A DNA stretch of 64,000 nt from DASQMT01 sp963827335 (GTDB lineage: Bacteria; Actinomycetota; Thermoleophilia; Solirubrobacterales; Solirubrobacteraceae). The notes under the pieces were generated by a model. That model was not told where the DNA came from. It was given only the letters and a program-made list of their open reading frames with translations, and searched no databases. Shown here one piece after another: positions 18,471-26,108 of this stretch. The stretch covers positions 558,001 to 622,000 of the forward strand of contig CAWHAP010000023.1 of NCBI GenBank assembly GCA_963827335.1. Reading direction: 5' to 3'. Position numbers and translations under genes: made by a program. Position 1 is the first letter of the stretch; each line of letters opens with the position of its first letter.

Positions 18471-19298
18471 ATGACCGCATCGTTGCGCGAGGCGCCCGGT
18501 CCGTTCGACCGCGCGCGGGTGAACACCGCGCACCAGGGGCCGCTGCCGCGGGCGGCCGCCGACGCGGCGCGCGTGGCCGTCGAGGAGAAACTCGACCCCC
18601 GGCGGATCGCGGAGGAGGCCTTCTTCGACGTGCCGCGGACGCTGCGCGCCACACTCGGCCGGCTGGTCGGCGCCGGCCGGAGGAGATCCTGCTCGGCAAC
18701 GGCACGAGCTACGGCCCGGACCTGCTCGCCCACGGCCTCCCGCTGTGGGCCGGCGACGAGATCCTGCTCGTCGAAGGCGACTTCCCGGCCTCGATCTATC
18801 CCTGGCTGCCGCTGCGGCGTCGCGGCGTGCGCCTGCGCATCCTGCCCGCCGCGTCGGGAGCGCTCGAGGCCGCTGACCTGCGCGCGGCGCTGACGGAGCG
18901 CACGCGCGTGGTCTGCACGAGCTGGGTCTTCGACGAGATCGCCAACCCGCCCGACCGCTACGAGCTGCGCGACGATCTCGGGGCCGCCGCCTACGACGTC
19001 TTCTGCACCGCCAACCTCTCGACGTTCCCCGCTTGGGAGCGGGCGGTCGCGCTGCTGCTCGACCACGGCATCGATCGCGTCGAGCGTCACGACCAGACGC
19101 TCGTCGACCGGCTCATCGACGGGCTGCCCGCCGGGTGGAGGCTGGTGAGCCCGGAGGCCGGGGACGAGCGGTCGACGCTCGTCTTCCTCGAGCCCGAGCG
19201 CCCGGACACCGTGGACCGCGCGCTGGCACGCCTCGACGCTGCCGGCGTCGATCCGGGAGGATGCGCGGCACGGGTCCGGGATCGCCCCGGACCGCTGA
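18471..19298 (+). pseudogene. remnant of a PLP-dependent class V aminotransferase
   Basis: The start (MTASLREAPGPFDRARVNTA) has a good GGAGG ribosome site. After about 70 codons the frame changes near 18,683, and the homologous part goes on with EEILLGNGTSYGPDLLAHGL and RRRGVRLRILPAASGALEAAD. The central part that should carry the PLP-binding lysine is missing: TERTRVVCTSWVFDE runs almost directly into AYDVFCTANLSTFPAWERAV, part of the C-terminal domain. Another frame change near 19,255 is needed to reach a sensible stop at 19,296. An internal deletion plus two frame changes makes this a pseudogene rather than a sequencing error. Family (class V, cysteine-desulfurase/kynureninase-like) is moderately sure. 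Confidence 0.65.
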
Positions 19299-19313
19299 CC
19301 GCGGGAGCCACCG

Positions 19314-19811
19314 ATGACGTCGAAGGCGGATTTCACCGAAGCGGAGTGGACGCGGATCAAGCGCGCGCCGTTCGTGGCCGGGATGGCGATCTCGCTCGCC
19401 GATCCCGGCGGTCCGATCGAGGCGGTCAAGGAGACGGCCGCGACGCTGAAGACGGTGCTCGGGGCCGCCGAGCAAGGCGGTCGCGGCGAGTTCGTGGACG
19501 CGATGGCGCGCGAAGTGGCCGACGATGCGCGGCAGCGCAGGAACCCGCTGGGGGGATTCAGGCCCAGCAAGGGCGCGAACGCGGGCGTGGAGATCCTCGA
19601 CGAGCTGCGCGAGGTCAACCGCATCGTCGCGGAGAAGGCGACGCCGGAGGAGATCGCACCGTGGCGCGAGTGGCTGCTGGCCGCTGCGCAGGAAGCGGCG
19701 GACGCGGCGAAGGAGGGCGGCTTCCTCGGCATTCGCGCCGAGCGCGTCAGCGAGGGCGAGCAGCGGATGCTCGACCGGCTCCGCGAGGTGCTCGCACCAC
19801 GTCCGGCTTGA
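19314..19811 (+). CDS. conserved helical protein, function unknown
   Basis: 165 residues, all-helical in character. MTSKADFTEAEWTRIKRAPF and VAGMAISLADPGGPIEAVKE at the start and EAADAAKEGGFLGIRAERVSE near the end match a family of uncharacterised actinobacterial proteins that I have seen with the same two end motifs but no name. No signal peptide or membrane segment. It sits between the aminotransferase pseudogene and an acetyltransferase and ends five bases before the latter's start, so those two are probably one transcript. Confidence 0.65.
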   Translation: MTSKADFTEAEWTRIKRAPFVAGMAISLADPGGPIEAVKETAATLKTVLGAAEQGGRGEFVDAMAREVADDARQRRNPLGGFRPSKGANAGVEILDELREVNRIVAEKATPEEIAPWREWLLAAAQEAADAAKEGGFLGIRAERVSEGEQRMLDRLREVLAPRPA

Positions 19812-19815
19812 GCCG

Positions 19816-20391
19816 GTGTCCCACCGGGAACGGATGCGCGCCGGCGAGCTGTATCGGGCATCCGAGCCCGAGGTGCGCGCCGACTACGTGCGCGCCCAGC
19901 AGCTCGTCCGGGCCGTGAACGCGACCGCCGTCGAGGACGTCGACGATCGCCGGCCGGTCCTCGCCGAGCTCCTGGGGTCGCTCGGCGCCGGTGCCGACGT
20001 GCTCCCGCCGGTGCAGTGCGACTACGGTCGCAACGTCCACCTCGGCGCGGAGGTCTTCGTGAACTTCGGCGCCGTGTTCGTCGACACGTGCGACATCGTC
20101 ATCGGCGACCAGGCACTGATCGGGCCGGGCGTGCAGTTCCTCACCGCCGACCACCCGCTCGACCCGGCGCTGCGCCGCGGCGGCTGGGAGTCGGGGCGGC
20201 CGATCGCCATCGGCGAGGGCGCGTGGCTCGGCGGCGGGGTGATCGTGCTGCCGGGCGTGACGATCGGCGCGGACGCGGTGGTGGGCGCCGGCAGCGTCGT
20301 CACGCGGAGCATCCCGGCGGCGGTCGTGGCCGTCGGCAACCCGGCCCGCGTGCTGAGGCCCGTCGCCCTCAACGACACCGAGCCCGCGTGA
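19816..20391 (+). CDS. maltose/galactoside O-acetyltransferase family (left-handed beta-helix)
   Basis: 191 residues from the GTG at 19,816. ERMRAGELYRASEPEVRAD is the conserved N-terminal Mac domain. The hexapeptide-repeat helix begins at YGRNVHLGAEVFVNFGAVFVD and includes FLTADHPLDPALRRGG with the catalytic His (ADHP) and IGEGAWLGGGVIVLPGVTIG. Members transfer acetyl from acetyl-CoA to sugars. The stop codon lies inside a strong hairpin terminator shared with the convergent gene. Confidence 0.88.
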   Translation: MSHRERMRAGELYRASEPEVRADYVRAQQLVRAVNATAVEDVDDRRPVLAELLGSLGAGADVLPPVQCDYGRNVHLGAEVFVNFGAVFVDTCDIVIGDQALIGPGVQFLTADHPLDPALRRGGWESGRPIAIGEGAWLGGGVIVLPGVTIGADAVVGAGSVVTRSIPAAVVAVGNPARVLRPVALNDTEPA

Positions 20392-20401
20392 GCGGGCTCG
20401 G
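20378..20401. terminator. bidirectional hairpin terminator
   Basis: CCGAGCCCGC (20,378-20,387) and GCGGGCTCGG (20,392-20,401) form a perfect 10-bp stem with a GTGA loop. The loop contains the stop codon of the acetyltransferase. It separates that gene from the convergent secreted-protein gene. Confidence 0.7.
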
Positions 20402-20424
20402 GTGCTGCCGGATGAGACGGGGGG

Positions 20425-20865
20425 TCAGCCGCCGATGCCGTAGAGGAACACCTCGAGGGTGCCGATGTAGGACATGCCCGAGCGCCCGACGTTGTCGCCC
20501 CACGCGAAGACCTGGTAGTCGCCGCTGCCGTACTGGTAGCTGAAGCAGATCCGGTAGTTCCACTGGGGGGCGAAGAAGCACGCGTAGCCGTTGCTCACGT
20601 AGTAGCCGCGGCCGACGCCCTTGCTGCTCCGCTCGAGGCCGGCGCGCTTGGCCATCCGGTTGAGCTTGGCCATCGCCTTGCGCTTCTGCTGGGGCGACAC
20701 CTTGCGGTCGGCGGCGGGCGCACCGCCCTTCTGGACTGCGGCGGCCTGCGGGGCCTTGGCGGCGGGCGCCTCGGCGGCGGACGACGTGGCGGCCGGGACG
20801 AGGGCGACGGCGCCGGCGACGGCGAGACCGGCGATGAGACGAGAGCGGCGGGCGATGCGGAACAT
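20425..20865 (-). CDS. small secreted protein with aromatic-rich C-terminal half
   Basis: 146 residues. A signal peptide is clear (MFRIARRSRLIAGLAVAGAV, then ALVPAATSSAAEA). Next is a Lys/Ala-rich stretch (APAAKAPQAAAVQKGG, SPQQKRKAMAKLNRMAKRAG). The C-terminal 60 residues are rich in Tyr, Phe, Trp and Gly with two cysteines that may pair (GYACFFAPQWNYRICFSYQYG). I do not recognise a family. It has its own upstream region and converges on the acetyltransferase. Confidence 0.7.
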   Translation of the reverse strand: MFRIARRSRLIAGLAVAGAVALVPAATSSAAEAPAAKAPQAAAVQKGGAPAADRKVSPQQKRKAMAKLNRMAKRAGLERSSKGVGRGYYVSNGYACFFAPQWNYRICFSYQYGSGDYQVFAWGDNVGRSGMSYIGTLEVFLYGIGG

Positions 20866-21013
20866 GGTGTGAGCCTCCGGTGGTGAGTGGTTGCTGCGGT
20901 GGACACACCTTCCTTTCGATCGCGGTCCCCGGATAGCAACCCCGGGGGTGGTGGGGCACCACCGCGGCCGGCGACGATGCGGGCATGACGCGGTCCTGCG
21001 GCAGCGTGTTCGC

Positions 21014-21841
21014 CTAGTCGAGCACGCCGACCAGCGCCTGCCCGAACTGCTTCGCCCGCAGCGCGTTGCCGCAGCTGAGGTCGATCACCGCTCCGGTGAT
21101 CGCACCCGCGCGGTCGGACGCGAGGAAGGTCGCCGCGTCGGCCACCTGGGCCAGCGTCGGCAGCCGCCCCAGCAGCGTCTGGTCCTCGCCCCACTGCGCG
21201 AGCATCTCCGCCACGCCGACGCCCGACGCCGCGGCCAGCGGCGCGAACACGTCGCGGGTATAGGAGCCGTCGGCGGCGGCGTCCGGGACCGCATGCGGCC
21301 GCAGGCAGACGACGCGGACGCCGCTCGGCCCGAGCTCGACGGCCAGCCGCTGCGTCAGCTGCTCGATCGCCGCGCATGCGGTGCCGAAGCCGAGGTTGCC
21401 CGGCCGCGCGAACCGCGCCCCGACCGTCGACAGCGTCAGGATCGTCCCCGACCTGCGCGCCGTCATGTGCCGCGCCGCCGCCTTGGCGATGATCAGGCTG
21501 GTCCGCAGGTGGGAGTCGATCGGATGCATGACGTCCTCCACGGCCAGCTCGGCGAGGGGCGTGCCCGAGACGTACGGGAAGGACACGGCGTTCAGCGCGA
21601 TGTCGATGCCGCCCGCCGCTGCGGCGACGGCGTCGGCGTGCTCGACCACGGCGCGCTCGTCGAGCGCGTCGACCTGCGCGACGTCGACCGCATCGCCGAT
21701 GTCGCTCGCCAGCGCCTCGAGCCGGGGCCTCGTGCGGCCGGCGAGGTGGACGTGGGCGCCGGCGCCCGCGAACGCCCGTGCGACGGCGCCGCCGATCGCC
21801 CCGCCGCCGTAGATCACCGCGGTCTTGCCCTCCAGCATCAT
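21014..21841 (-). CDS. short-chain dehydrogenase-like protein with altered catalytic motif
   Basis: 275 residues with a Rossmann fold: KTAVIYGGGAIGGAVARAFA (dinucleotide loop), HLAGRTRPRLEAL, DIALNAVSF, and a C-terminal ATFLASDRAGAITGAVIDLSCG. At the active site the canonical Ser, Tyr-x-x-x-Lys is replaced: LSTVGARFARPGNLGFGTACAAIE has Phe and Cys where Tyr and Lys should be. So it is either a divergent subfamily or not an oxidoreductase. It lies 49 bases downstream of the sigma-SnoaL gene on the same strand, most likely in the same transcript. Start is the first of two adjacent ATGs. Confidence 0.8.
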   Translation of the reverse strand: MMLEGKTAVIYGGGAIGGAVARAFAGAGAHVHLAGRTRPRLEALASDIGDAVDVAQVDALDERAVVEHADAVAAAAGGIDIALNAVSFPYVSGTPLAELAVEDVMHPIDSHLRTSLIIAKAAARHMTARRSGTILTLSTVGARFARPGNLGFGTACAAIEQLTQRLAVELGPSGVRVVCLRPHAVPDAAADGSYTRDVFAPLAAASGVGVAEMLAQWGEDQTLLGRLPTLAQVADAATFLASDRAGAITGAVIDLSCGNALRAKQFGQALVGVLD

Positions 21842-21890
21842 CGTGCGCTCCTTCGATAGCGGTTGCTCCGTCCATCGATGGAGAGCGGCC

Positions 21891-22841
21891 TCAGCGCACG
21901 AAGTCATCGGTGCGCGCGCCCGGGCCGAGGAACGCGGTCATCGCGGAGATGCGCTCACCCTCGAACGTGAGCACCGTGAGCGGGCCCGGCTCGTAGCGCC
22001 CGCTGCGGCGATCCCGCCGGCGGCCGGCCATCGCGGGCTGCCCGCCGGCGCTCGCCACGTCGAACCGCCAGGTCGAGCGGAACACGCGCGCGGTGAGGAA
22101 GGCCGCGATGTCGTCCCTGCCCCGGAACCACGTCGGCAGCGGCGGCATCGTGAAGCGCGCGTCCTCGCTCAGCATGGCGACGATCGCGGCGACGTCGGCG
22201 CGGTTCCAGGCGTCGACGAAGCGGGCGACGAGCTCGCGGGCGCGCTCGTCGCCCAGCGCGCGCAGCGTCTCCTGCTGGGAGCGGGCCGGACGCTCCCGCT
22301 CGAGCTTCGCGCGGGCGCGCTGCAGGGCGCTGTTGACCGACGCGACCGAGGTCTCGAGGATCTCGGCGGTCTCGCGGGCGCTGAAGCCGAGCACGTCGCG
22401 CAGCAGCAGCGCCGCGCGCTGGTTGGGCGGCAGGAGCTGGAGCGCGGCGACGTAGGCGAGCTCGACCCCCTCCCGGTCCTCGTAGCGCAGGAGCTCGTCC
22501 GGATACGGCTCGATCCAGAGCGACTCGGCCAGCGGCTCGGCGAGCGGCGCGCGCGGGTCGTCCCCGGAGCCGGAGCCGCCCGGCAGCTCGCGCCGCCTGC
22601 GCCCCTCGAGGATGCGCCACGAGGCGTTGGTGGCGATCGTGTAGAGCCAGGAGCGCAGCGAGCTGCGCCCCTCGAACCCGGACCGCCCCTTCCACGCCCC
22701 CACCAGCGCATCCTGGAGCGCATCGTCGGCGTCGTGGACCGAGCCCAGCATCCGGTAGCAGTGTGCGTGCAGCTCGCGGCGGTGCGGCTCGACGAGCCGG
22801 GCGAAGGAGTCCGCGTCGGCGTCCCGGATCGCCTCCGTCAT
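21891..22841 (-). CDS. ECF sigma factor with C-terminal SnoaL-like domain
   Basis: 316 residues. Sigma region 2 is RLVEPHRRELHAHCYRMLGS with DALQDALVGAWKG and SLRSWLYTIATNASW. Region 4 is LQLLPPNQRAALLLRDVLGF followed by SARETAEILETSVASVNSAL. From about residue 210 there is an NTF2/SnoaL-like domain (LVARFVDAWNRADVAAIVAM, FRGRDDIAAFL) of the type fused to the TIGR02960 group of ECF sigma factors. In that group the extra domain, not an anti-sigma factor, is thought to tune activity. The divergent alpha/beta hydrolase starts 39 bases away, and the SDR-like gene follows on the same strand; both are candidate targets. Confidence 0.85.
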   Translation of the reverse strand: MTEAIRDADADSFARLVEPHRRELHAHCYRMLGSVHDADDALQDALVGAWKGRSGFEGRSSLRSWLYTIATNASWRILEGRRRRELPGGSGSGDDPRAPLAEPLAESLWIEPYPDELLRYEDREGVELAYVAALQLLPPNQRAALLLRDVLGFSARETAEILETSVASVNSALQRARAKLERERPARSQQETLRALGDERARELVARFVDAWNRADVAAIVAMLSEDARFTMPPLPTWFRGRDDIAAFLTARVFRSTWRFDVASAGGQPAMAGRRRDRRSGRYEPGPLTVLTFEGERISAMTAFLGPGARTDDFVR

Positions 22842-22880
22842 GCCGAGACCTTCGCAGGCGGGCGCCGTTAGGGTGCGCCT

Positions 22881-23726
22881 GTGCGGCGGTCCTCGTTCGC
22901 GGCGGCGGTTCCCGGCGGCTCGCTGCACGGGTGGACGACCGGCATCGAGGGTCCGCGCGTGCTGCTGCTCCATGGCGGGCCGGGCGCGTCGTTCGACTAC
23001 ATGGAGGGGCTGGCCGAGGAGATCGGGGCCGGCTTCCGGCTGGCCGCCTACCAGCAGCGCGGGATCGAGCCCTCGACGCTGGAGGGCCCGTTCGCCGTCG
23101 AGCGCGAGGTCGCCGACGCGCTCGCGGTGCTCGATGCGCTGTCCTGGGAGCGGGCGTGGGTCGCCGGGCACTCGTGGGGCGGGCACCTGCTGCTGCACAT
23201 CGCCGCGGCCGCGCCCGAGCGGCTGCACGGCGGACTGGCGATCGATCCGCTCGGGGCGACGGCGGACGGCGGCGCCGAGGCGTTCGAAGCCGAGCTGCTG
23301 CGCCGCCTCCCCGAGCGCGACCGCGAGCGCGCTGCGGCGCTCGACGAGCAGGCGATGCGCGGGGAAGGCGGCCCGGAGGCGGCGCTCGAGGCGTTCCGCC
23401 TGGTGTGGCCGGCCTACTTCGCGTCGCCGGACCACGTCATGCCGTTCCGCGACACCGCGACGTCGGTGCCTGCCTACGCGGGTCTCCTCGAGTCGCTGCA
23501 GTCGGCGCTGCCGCACCTGGAGGCGGCGCTCCCCGGCATCGAGGTGCCGCTCGGCTTCCTGGCCGCGGAGCGCAGCCCGATGCCGTCCGACCAGGCCGCC
23601 GGGGCGACGGCGCGCGCCCTGCCGGACGCGTGGCTCGACGTCGTCGATGGCGCCGGGCACTACCCCTGGTTCGAGCGCCCGGGCTGCGTGCGCCGCGCGC
23701 TCCGGCGCCTGACGGCAGCCGCCTGA
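22881..23726 (+). CDS. alpha/beta hydrolase (proline iminopeptidase-like, S33)
   Basis: 281 residues from GTG 22,881. RVLLLHGGPGASFDYMEGL carries the HGGPG oxyanion motif of the S33 peptidase/epoxide-hydrolase type. The nucleophile elbow is WVAGHSWGGHLLLH and the catalytic histidine is likely VVDGAGHYPWFE. The size fits. Substrates of such enzymes are short peptides, esters or lactones. It is divergent from the ECF sigma-SnoaL gene with 39 bases between starts. Confidence 0.83.
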   Translation: MRRSSFAAAVPGGSLHGWTTGIEGPRVLLLHGGPGASFDYMEGLAEEIGAGFRLAAYQQRGIEPSTLEGPFAVEREVADALAVLDALSWERAWVAGHSWGGHLLLHIAAAAPERLHGGLAIDPLGATADGGAEAFEAELLRRLPERDRERAAALDEQAMRGEGGPEAALEAFRLVWPAYFASPDHVMPFRDTATSVPAYAGLLESLQSALPHLEAALPGIEVPLGFLAAERSPMPSDQAAGATARALPDAWLDVVDGAGHYPWFERPGCVRRALRRLTAAA

Positions 23727-23771
23727 ACGGTCGATGTGCGAGGCTCACGCTCCCGACCAGGAGGCCAGCTC

Positions 23772-24149
23772 GTGTCCGGTGCAGAGGAGGGGACGCCGTC
23801 GCTGCAGGGGCTGCTCGACGCGTTCAACGCCCACGACGTCGACGCGATCATGTCGTTCTTCAGCGACGACTGCGTCCTCGACACGCCGCGCGGGCCGGCG
23901 CCGGGCGGGCAGCGGCTGGTCGGCAGGGAGCAGGTGCGGTCGGGCCTCCAAGCGCGGTTCGACGGGATCCCGGACATCGTGTACGGCGACGCCCGCCACT
24001 GGACCAGCGGGGATCGCGGCGTGTCCGAGTGGACGATCCGCGGGACCGAGGCGACCGGTGCGCCGATCGAGGTGCGCGGCTGCGACCTGTTCGAGTTCAC
24101 CGGCGGCAGGATCAGCCGCAAGGACTCGTTCTGGAAGATCGTCGAGTGA
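23772..24149 (+). CDS. SnoaL/NTF2-like protein
   Basis: 125 residues from GTG 23,772, with the ribosome site AGGAGG eight bases upstream. LLDAFNAHDVDAIMSFFSDD and CVLDTPRGPAPGGQRLVGRE, then RGCDLFEFTGGRISRKDSFW, give the cone-like NTF2 fold. Polyketide cyclases and many stand-alone proteins of unknown role share it. It follows the serine hydrolase by 45 bases and could be in the same operon. A strong hairpin follows the stop codon. Confidence 0.8.
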   Translation: MSGAEEGTPSLQGLLDAFNAHDVDAIMSFFSDDCVLDTPRGPAPGGQRLVGREQVRSGLQARFDGIPDIVYGDARHWTSGDRGVSEWTIRGTEATGAPIEVRGCDLFEFTGGRISRKDSFWKIVE

Positions 24150-24155
24150 CCGTCC

Positions 24156-24184
24156 GGGCTGCACCGTCGTCGACGGCGCAGCCC
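24156..24184. terminator. bidirectional hairpin terminator
   Basis: GGGCTGC (24,156-24,162) pairs with GCAGCCC (24,178-24,184), and an inner CCGTCG/CGACGG pair continues the stem. It lies between the convergent SnoaL-like and DHFR-like genes. Confidence 0.6.
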
Positions 24185-24200
24185 CGTCGCCGGCGGGCGC

Positions 24201-24749
24201 TCAGCTCTTGGCCGGGCCGTACCTGAGGTTCAACACCCCGGTCCCGAAGGCCTCAGAGCCCAGGAGCTCGAGCGGGATGGCCGGCTCGTCCGGCGCGAAC
24301 AGGCGGGCCTTGCCCTCGCCGACGGCGATCGGGTGCACGAGCAGGTTGAGCTCGTCGAGCAGCCCCGCGCGCAGCAGCCAGCGCACCGTGGTGGCGCTGC
24401 CCGACATCGTGATGTCGCCGCCGTCCTGGCGCTTGATCTCGTCGAGCCGCTTCGCCACGTCCCCGCTGATGATCTCCGTGTTCCGCCAGTCCGCTGCGTC
24501 CAGGCTGTCGGAGACGACGTACTTCTTGATCGAGTTGAGCACGTCGCCGAACGGCTCGTCGGCATGCTCAGGCCAGTACGCCGCCCACTCGTCGTAGAGC
24601 ACGCGGCCCATCAGGACGGCGTCCGTGGTGGCGAAGCCGGCGCCGACCGCTGCGCCCATCTCGTCGTCGAAGTACGGGAAGTGCCACTGGTCGGGCGCCT
24701 CGACGACGCCGTCGAGGGAGATGAAGAAGTTGGACTTGATCTTGCGCAT
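24201..24749 (-). CDS. dihydrofolate-reductase-like (RibD C-terminal family) protein
   Basis: 182 residues. KIKSNFFISLDGVVEAPDQW is the usual N-terminus of the stand-alone DHFR-like/RibD-C family. Then come DAVLMGRVLYDEWAAYWP, KYVVSDSLDAADWRNTEII, and GDITMSGSATTVRWLLRAGL with LLVHPIAVGEGKARLF. They bind NADPH; the substrate is unknown and trimethoprim resistance should not be assumed. It is the third gene of an ArsR-SRPBCC-DHFR-like operon, 52 bases after the SRPBCC gene. Confidence 0.85.
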   Translation of the reverse strand: MRKIKSNFFISLDGVVEAPDQWHFPYFDDEMGAAVGAGFATTDAVLMGRVLYDEWAAYWPEHADEPFGDVLNSIKKYVVSDSLDAADWRNTEIISGDVAKRLDEIKRQDGGDITMSGSATTVRWLLRAGLLDELNLLVHPIAVGEGKARLFAPDEPAIPLELLGSEAFGTGVLNLRYGPAKS

Positions 24750-24801
24750 GTGCGCGGCCTCCTTGGGCTGGCTTGCGTGGCACGGACGAGATGGCTGCGG
24801 G

Positions 24802-25284
24802 TCAGGCGGCGAGCAGGGCTTCCATCTGGCCGACCGACTGCGGGAACACGTCGAACGCGCCCCAGCGCTCGAGCCGCTCCATGTGCTCCTCGGAGGCGAA
24901 GACGAAGCGCAGCTCCATGCGGGTGCTGCCGTCCTGCTCGGTGAGTCGCATCTGCACCGCGGTGGTCGGCGTCGCGGTCGGCTGACCGTGCCGGTCGGCG
25001 AAGCCGTCCGTGAACTCGAGCGACCTGGGCGGGGCGACCGAGGTGACCCGCCACCAGCCGCGGCTCTGCTCGCCCTCAGGACCGGTCATGACGTAGGTGA
25101 CCTCGCCGCCGGGGGCGAGATCGTGCTTCTCCACGGTCGCCGGGTGCGTCGGCGGCCCCCACCAGCGCTCGAGCTGCCGCGGGTCGGCCCACAGCTCCCA
25201 CACGCGCTCGATCGGGGCGCCGAAGTCGGCGACGAGCGTGAGCGCGAGGGCCTCGACGTCCTTCTCGATGCTGACGATGCTCAC
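24802..25284 (-). CDS. SRPBCC/AHSA1 domain protein
   Basis: 160 residues from a GTG start. VADFGAPIERVWELWADPRQ and LERWWGPPTHPATVEKHDLA are the opening of the activator-of-Hsp90-type SRPBCC fold, which closes with TEQDGSTRMELRFVFASEEH. The start overlaps the stop of the ArsR gene (GTGA), a common pairing in actinobacteria in which the ArsR protein controls the lipid-binding-fold protein. Ligand unknown. Confidence 0.87.
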   Translation of the reverse strand: MSIVSIEKDVEALALTLVADFGAPIERVWELWADPRQLERWWGPPTHPATVEKHDLAPGGEVTYVMTGPEGEQSRGWWRVTSVAPPRSLEFTDGFADRHGQPTATPTTAVQMRLTEQDGSTRMELRFVFASEEHMERLERWGAFDVFPQSVGQMEALLAA

Positions 25285-25652
25285 CCGGCGAGCCCCGTCG
25301 TCGGCGGGCTCTGCTCATCGGGAGCCGGCGCGAGCAGGCCGGCCATGCGGCCCACCCGCGCGCGCCACGCCGTCTCGAGCCCGTCGAGGGCCTGCCGCGC
25401 CTGTCCGACGGCCTCGGGATGGGTGCGCACGAGCTGCTCGCGTCCGCGGCGCTCCTTGACGACCATGCCGGCCCGCTCCAGCACCGCGACGTGCTTCTGC
25501 ACCGCGGCGAAGCTCATCGGGTAGTCGTCGGCGAGGCGCGACACCGATGGCTCGCCGCGGACGCAGCGGCGGAGGATGTCCCGGCGCGTGGCGTCGGCCA
25601 GCGCGTGGAACACGCGGTCCACCTCGTCGTCGGTCAGCTCACCTACAACCAT
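25281..25652 (-). CDS. ArsR-family winged-helix repressor
   Basis: 123 residues. DEVDRVFHALADATRRDILR and RCVRGEPSVSRLADDYPMSF followed by AAVQKHVAVLERAGMVVKER are the winged helix. It has none of the cysteine pairs of the metal-sensing members and matches the SRPBCC-linked group. Its ATG sits in the centre of a perfect inverted repeat (25,641-25,664), so autorepression is likely. First gene of a three-gene operon. Confidence 0.88.
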   Translation of the reverse strand: MVVGELTDDEVDRVFHALADATRRDILRRCVRGEPSVSRLADDYPMSFAAVQKHVAVLERAGMVVKERRGREQLVRTHPEAVGQARQALDGLETAWRARVGRMAGLLAPAPDEQSPPTTGLAG

Positions 25653-25664
25653 CCGGTTGTAGGT
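25641..25664. promoter_or_regulatory. palindromic operator covering the arsR-like start codon
   Basis: ACCTACAACC (25,641-25,650) and GGTTGTAGGT (25,655-25,664) form a perfect 10-bp inverted repeat with a 4-nt centre. The start codon of the repressor is complementary to 25,650-25,652. This matches the TACAACC/GGTTGTA half-sites seen before SRPBCC-linked ArsR genes. Confidence 0.75.
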
Positions 25665-25679
25665 TAGCAGCGTGGCCGG

Positions 25680-25958
25680 CTAGCAGCCGTCGTAGCTGAG
25701 GTCGTCGTACGCGACGGTCTCGGGGTCGAGGAGGTCAGGCTCGCCGCTGGCGGTGCCGTTCTCGGCGTCGAAGTCCTCCCCGGACGGGATGGACTGCGCG
25801 GGCGTCGTGGCGTTGGGACCGAGGACCCACTTGGGATGGCAGAGCTCCAGCGCGCCCGGCGGCGCGGGGCGGGCGTCGGCGGCCTGTGCGCCGAGCGAGG
25901 GGACGAGCGCGGCCGCGATGACGGCCGCGAAGGTGGCGGTGCGCTTCCTGGTGAGCAT
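25680..25958 (-). CDS. small secreted acidic protein
   Basis: 92 residues. The signal peptide is MLTRKRTATFAAVIAAALVP to GAQAADA. The mature part is short and acidic with two cysteines (ELCHPKWVLGPNATTP and the C-terminal SYDGC) that could pair. I do not recognise a family. It is downstream of nothing obvious on its strand and divergent from the RTX-like gene at 26,109. Confidence 0.6.
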   Translation of the reverse strand: MLTRKRTATFAAVIAAALVPSLGAQAADARPAPPGALELCHPKWVLGPNATTPAQSIPSGEDFDAENGTASGEPDLLDPETVAYDDLSYDGC

Positions 25959-26108
25959 GGTGCTGCCCTTCTGTGGTGGTGAGCGTGTCACGAGGCATGA
26001 CCCGCTGAGCGCCGCGATGGTTGGCCGGTTGCGGCCGGAGCCGCCCACCGGGAATAGATCCGCCCCCGCACCGTCCCTGGTTCGATCCCTACCGCTCCAG
26101 GAGGACCA

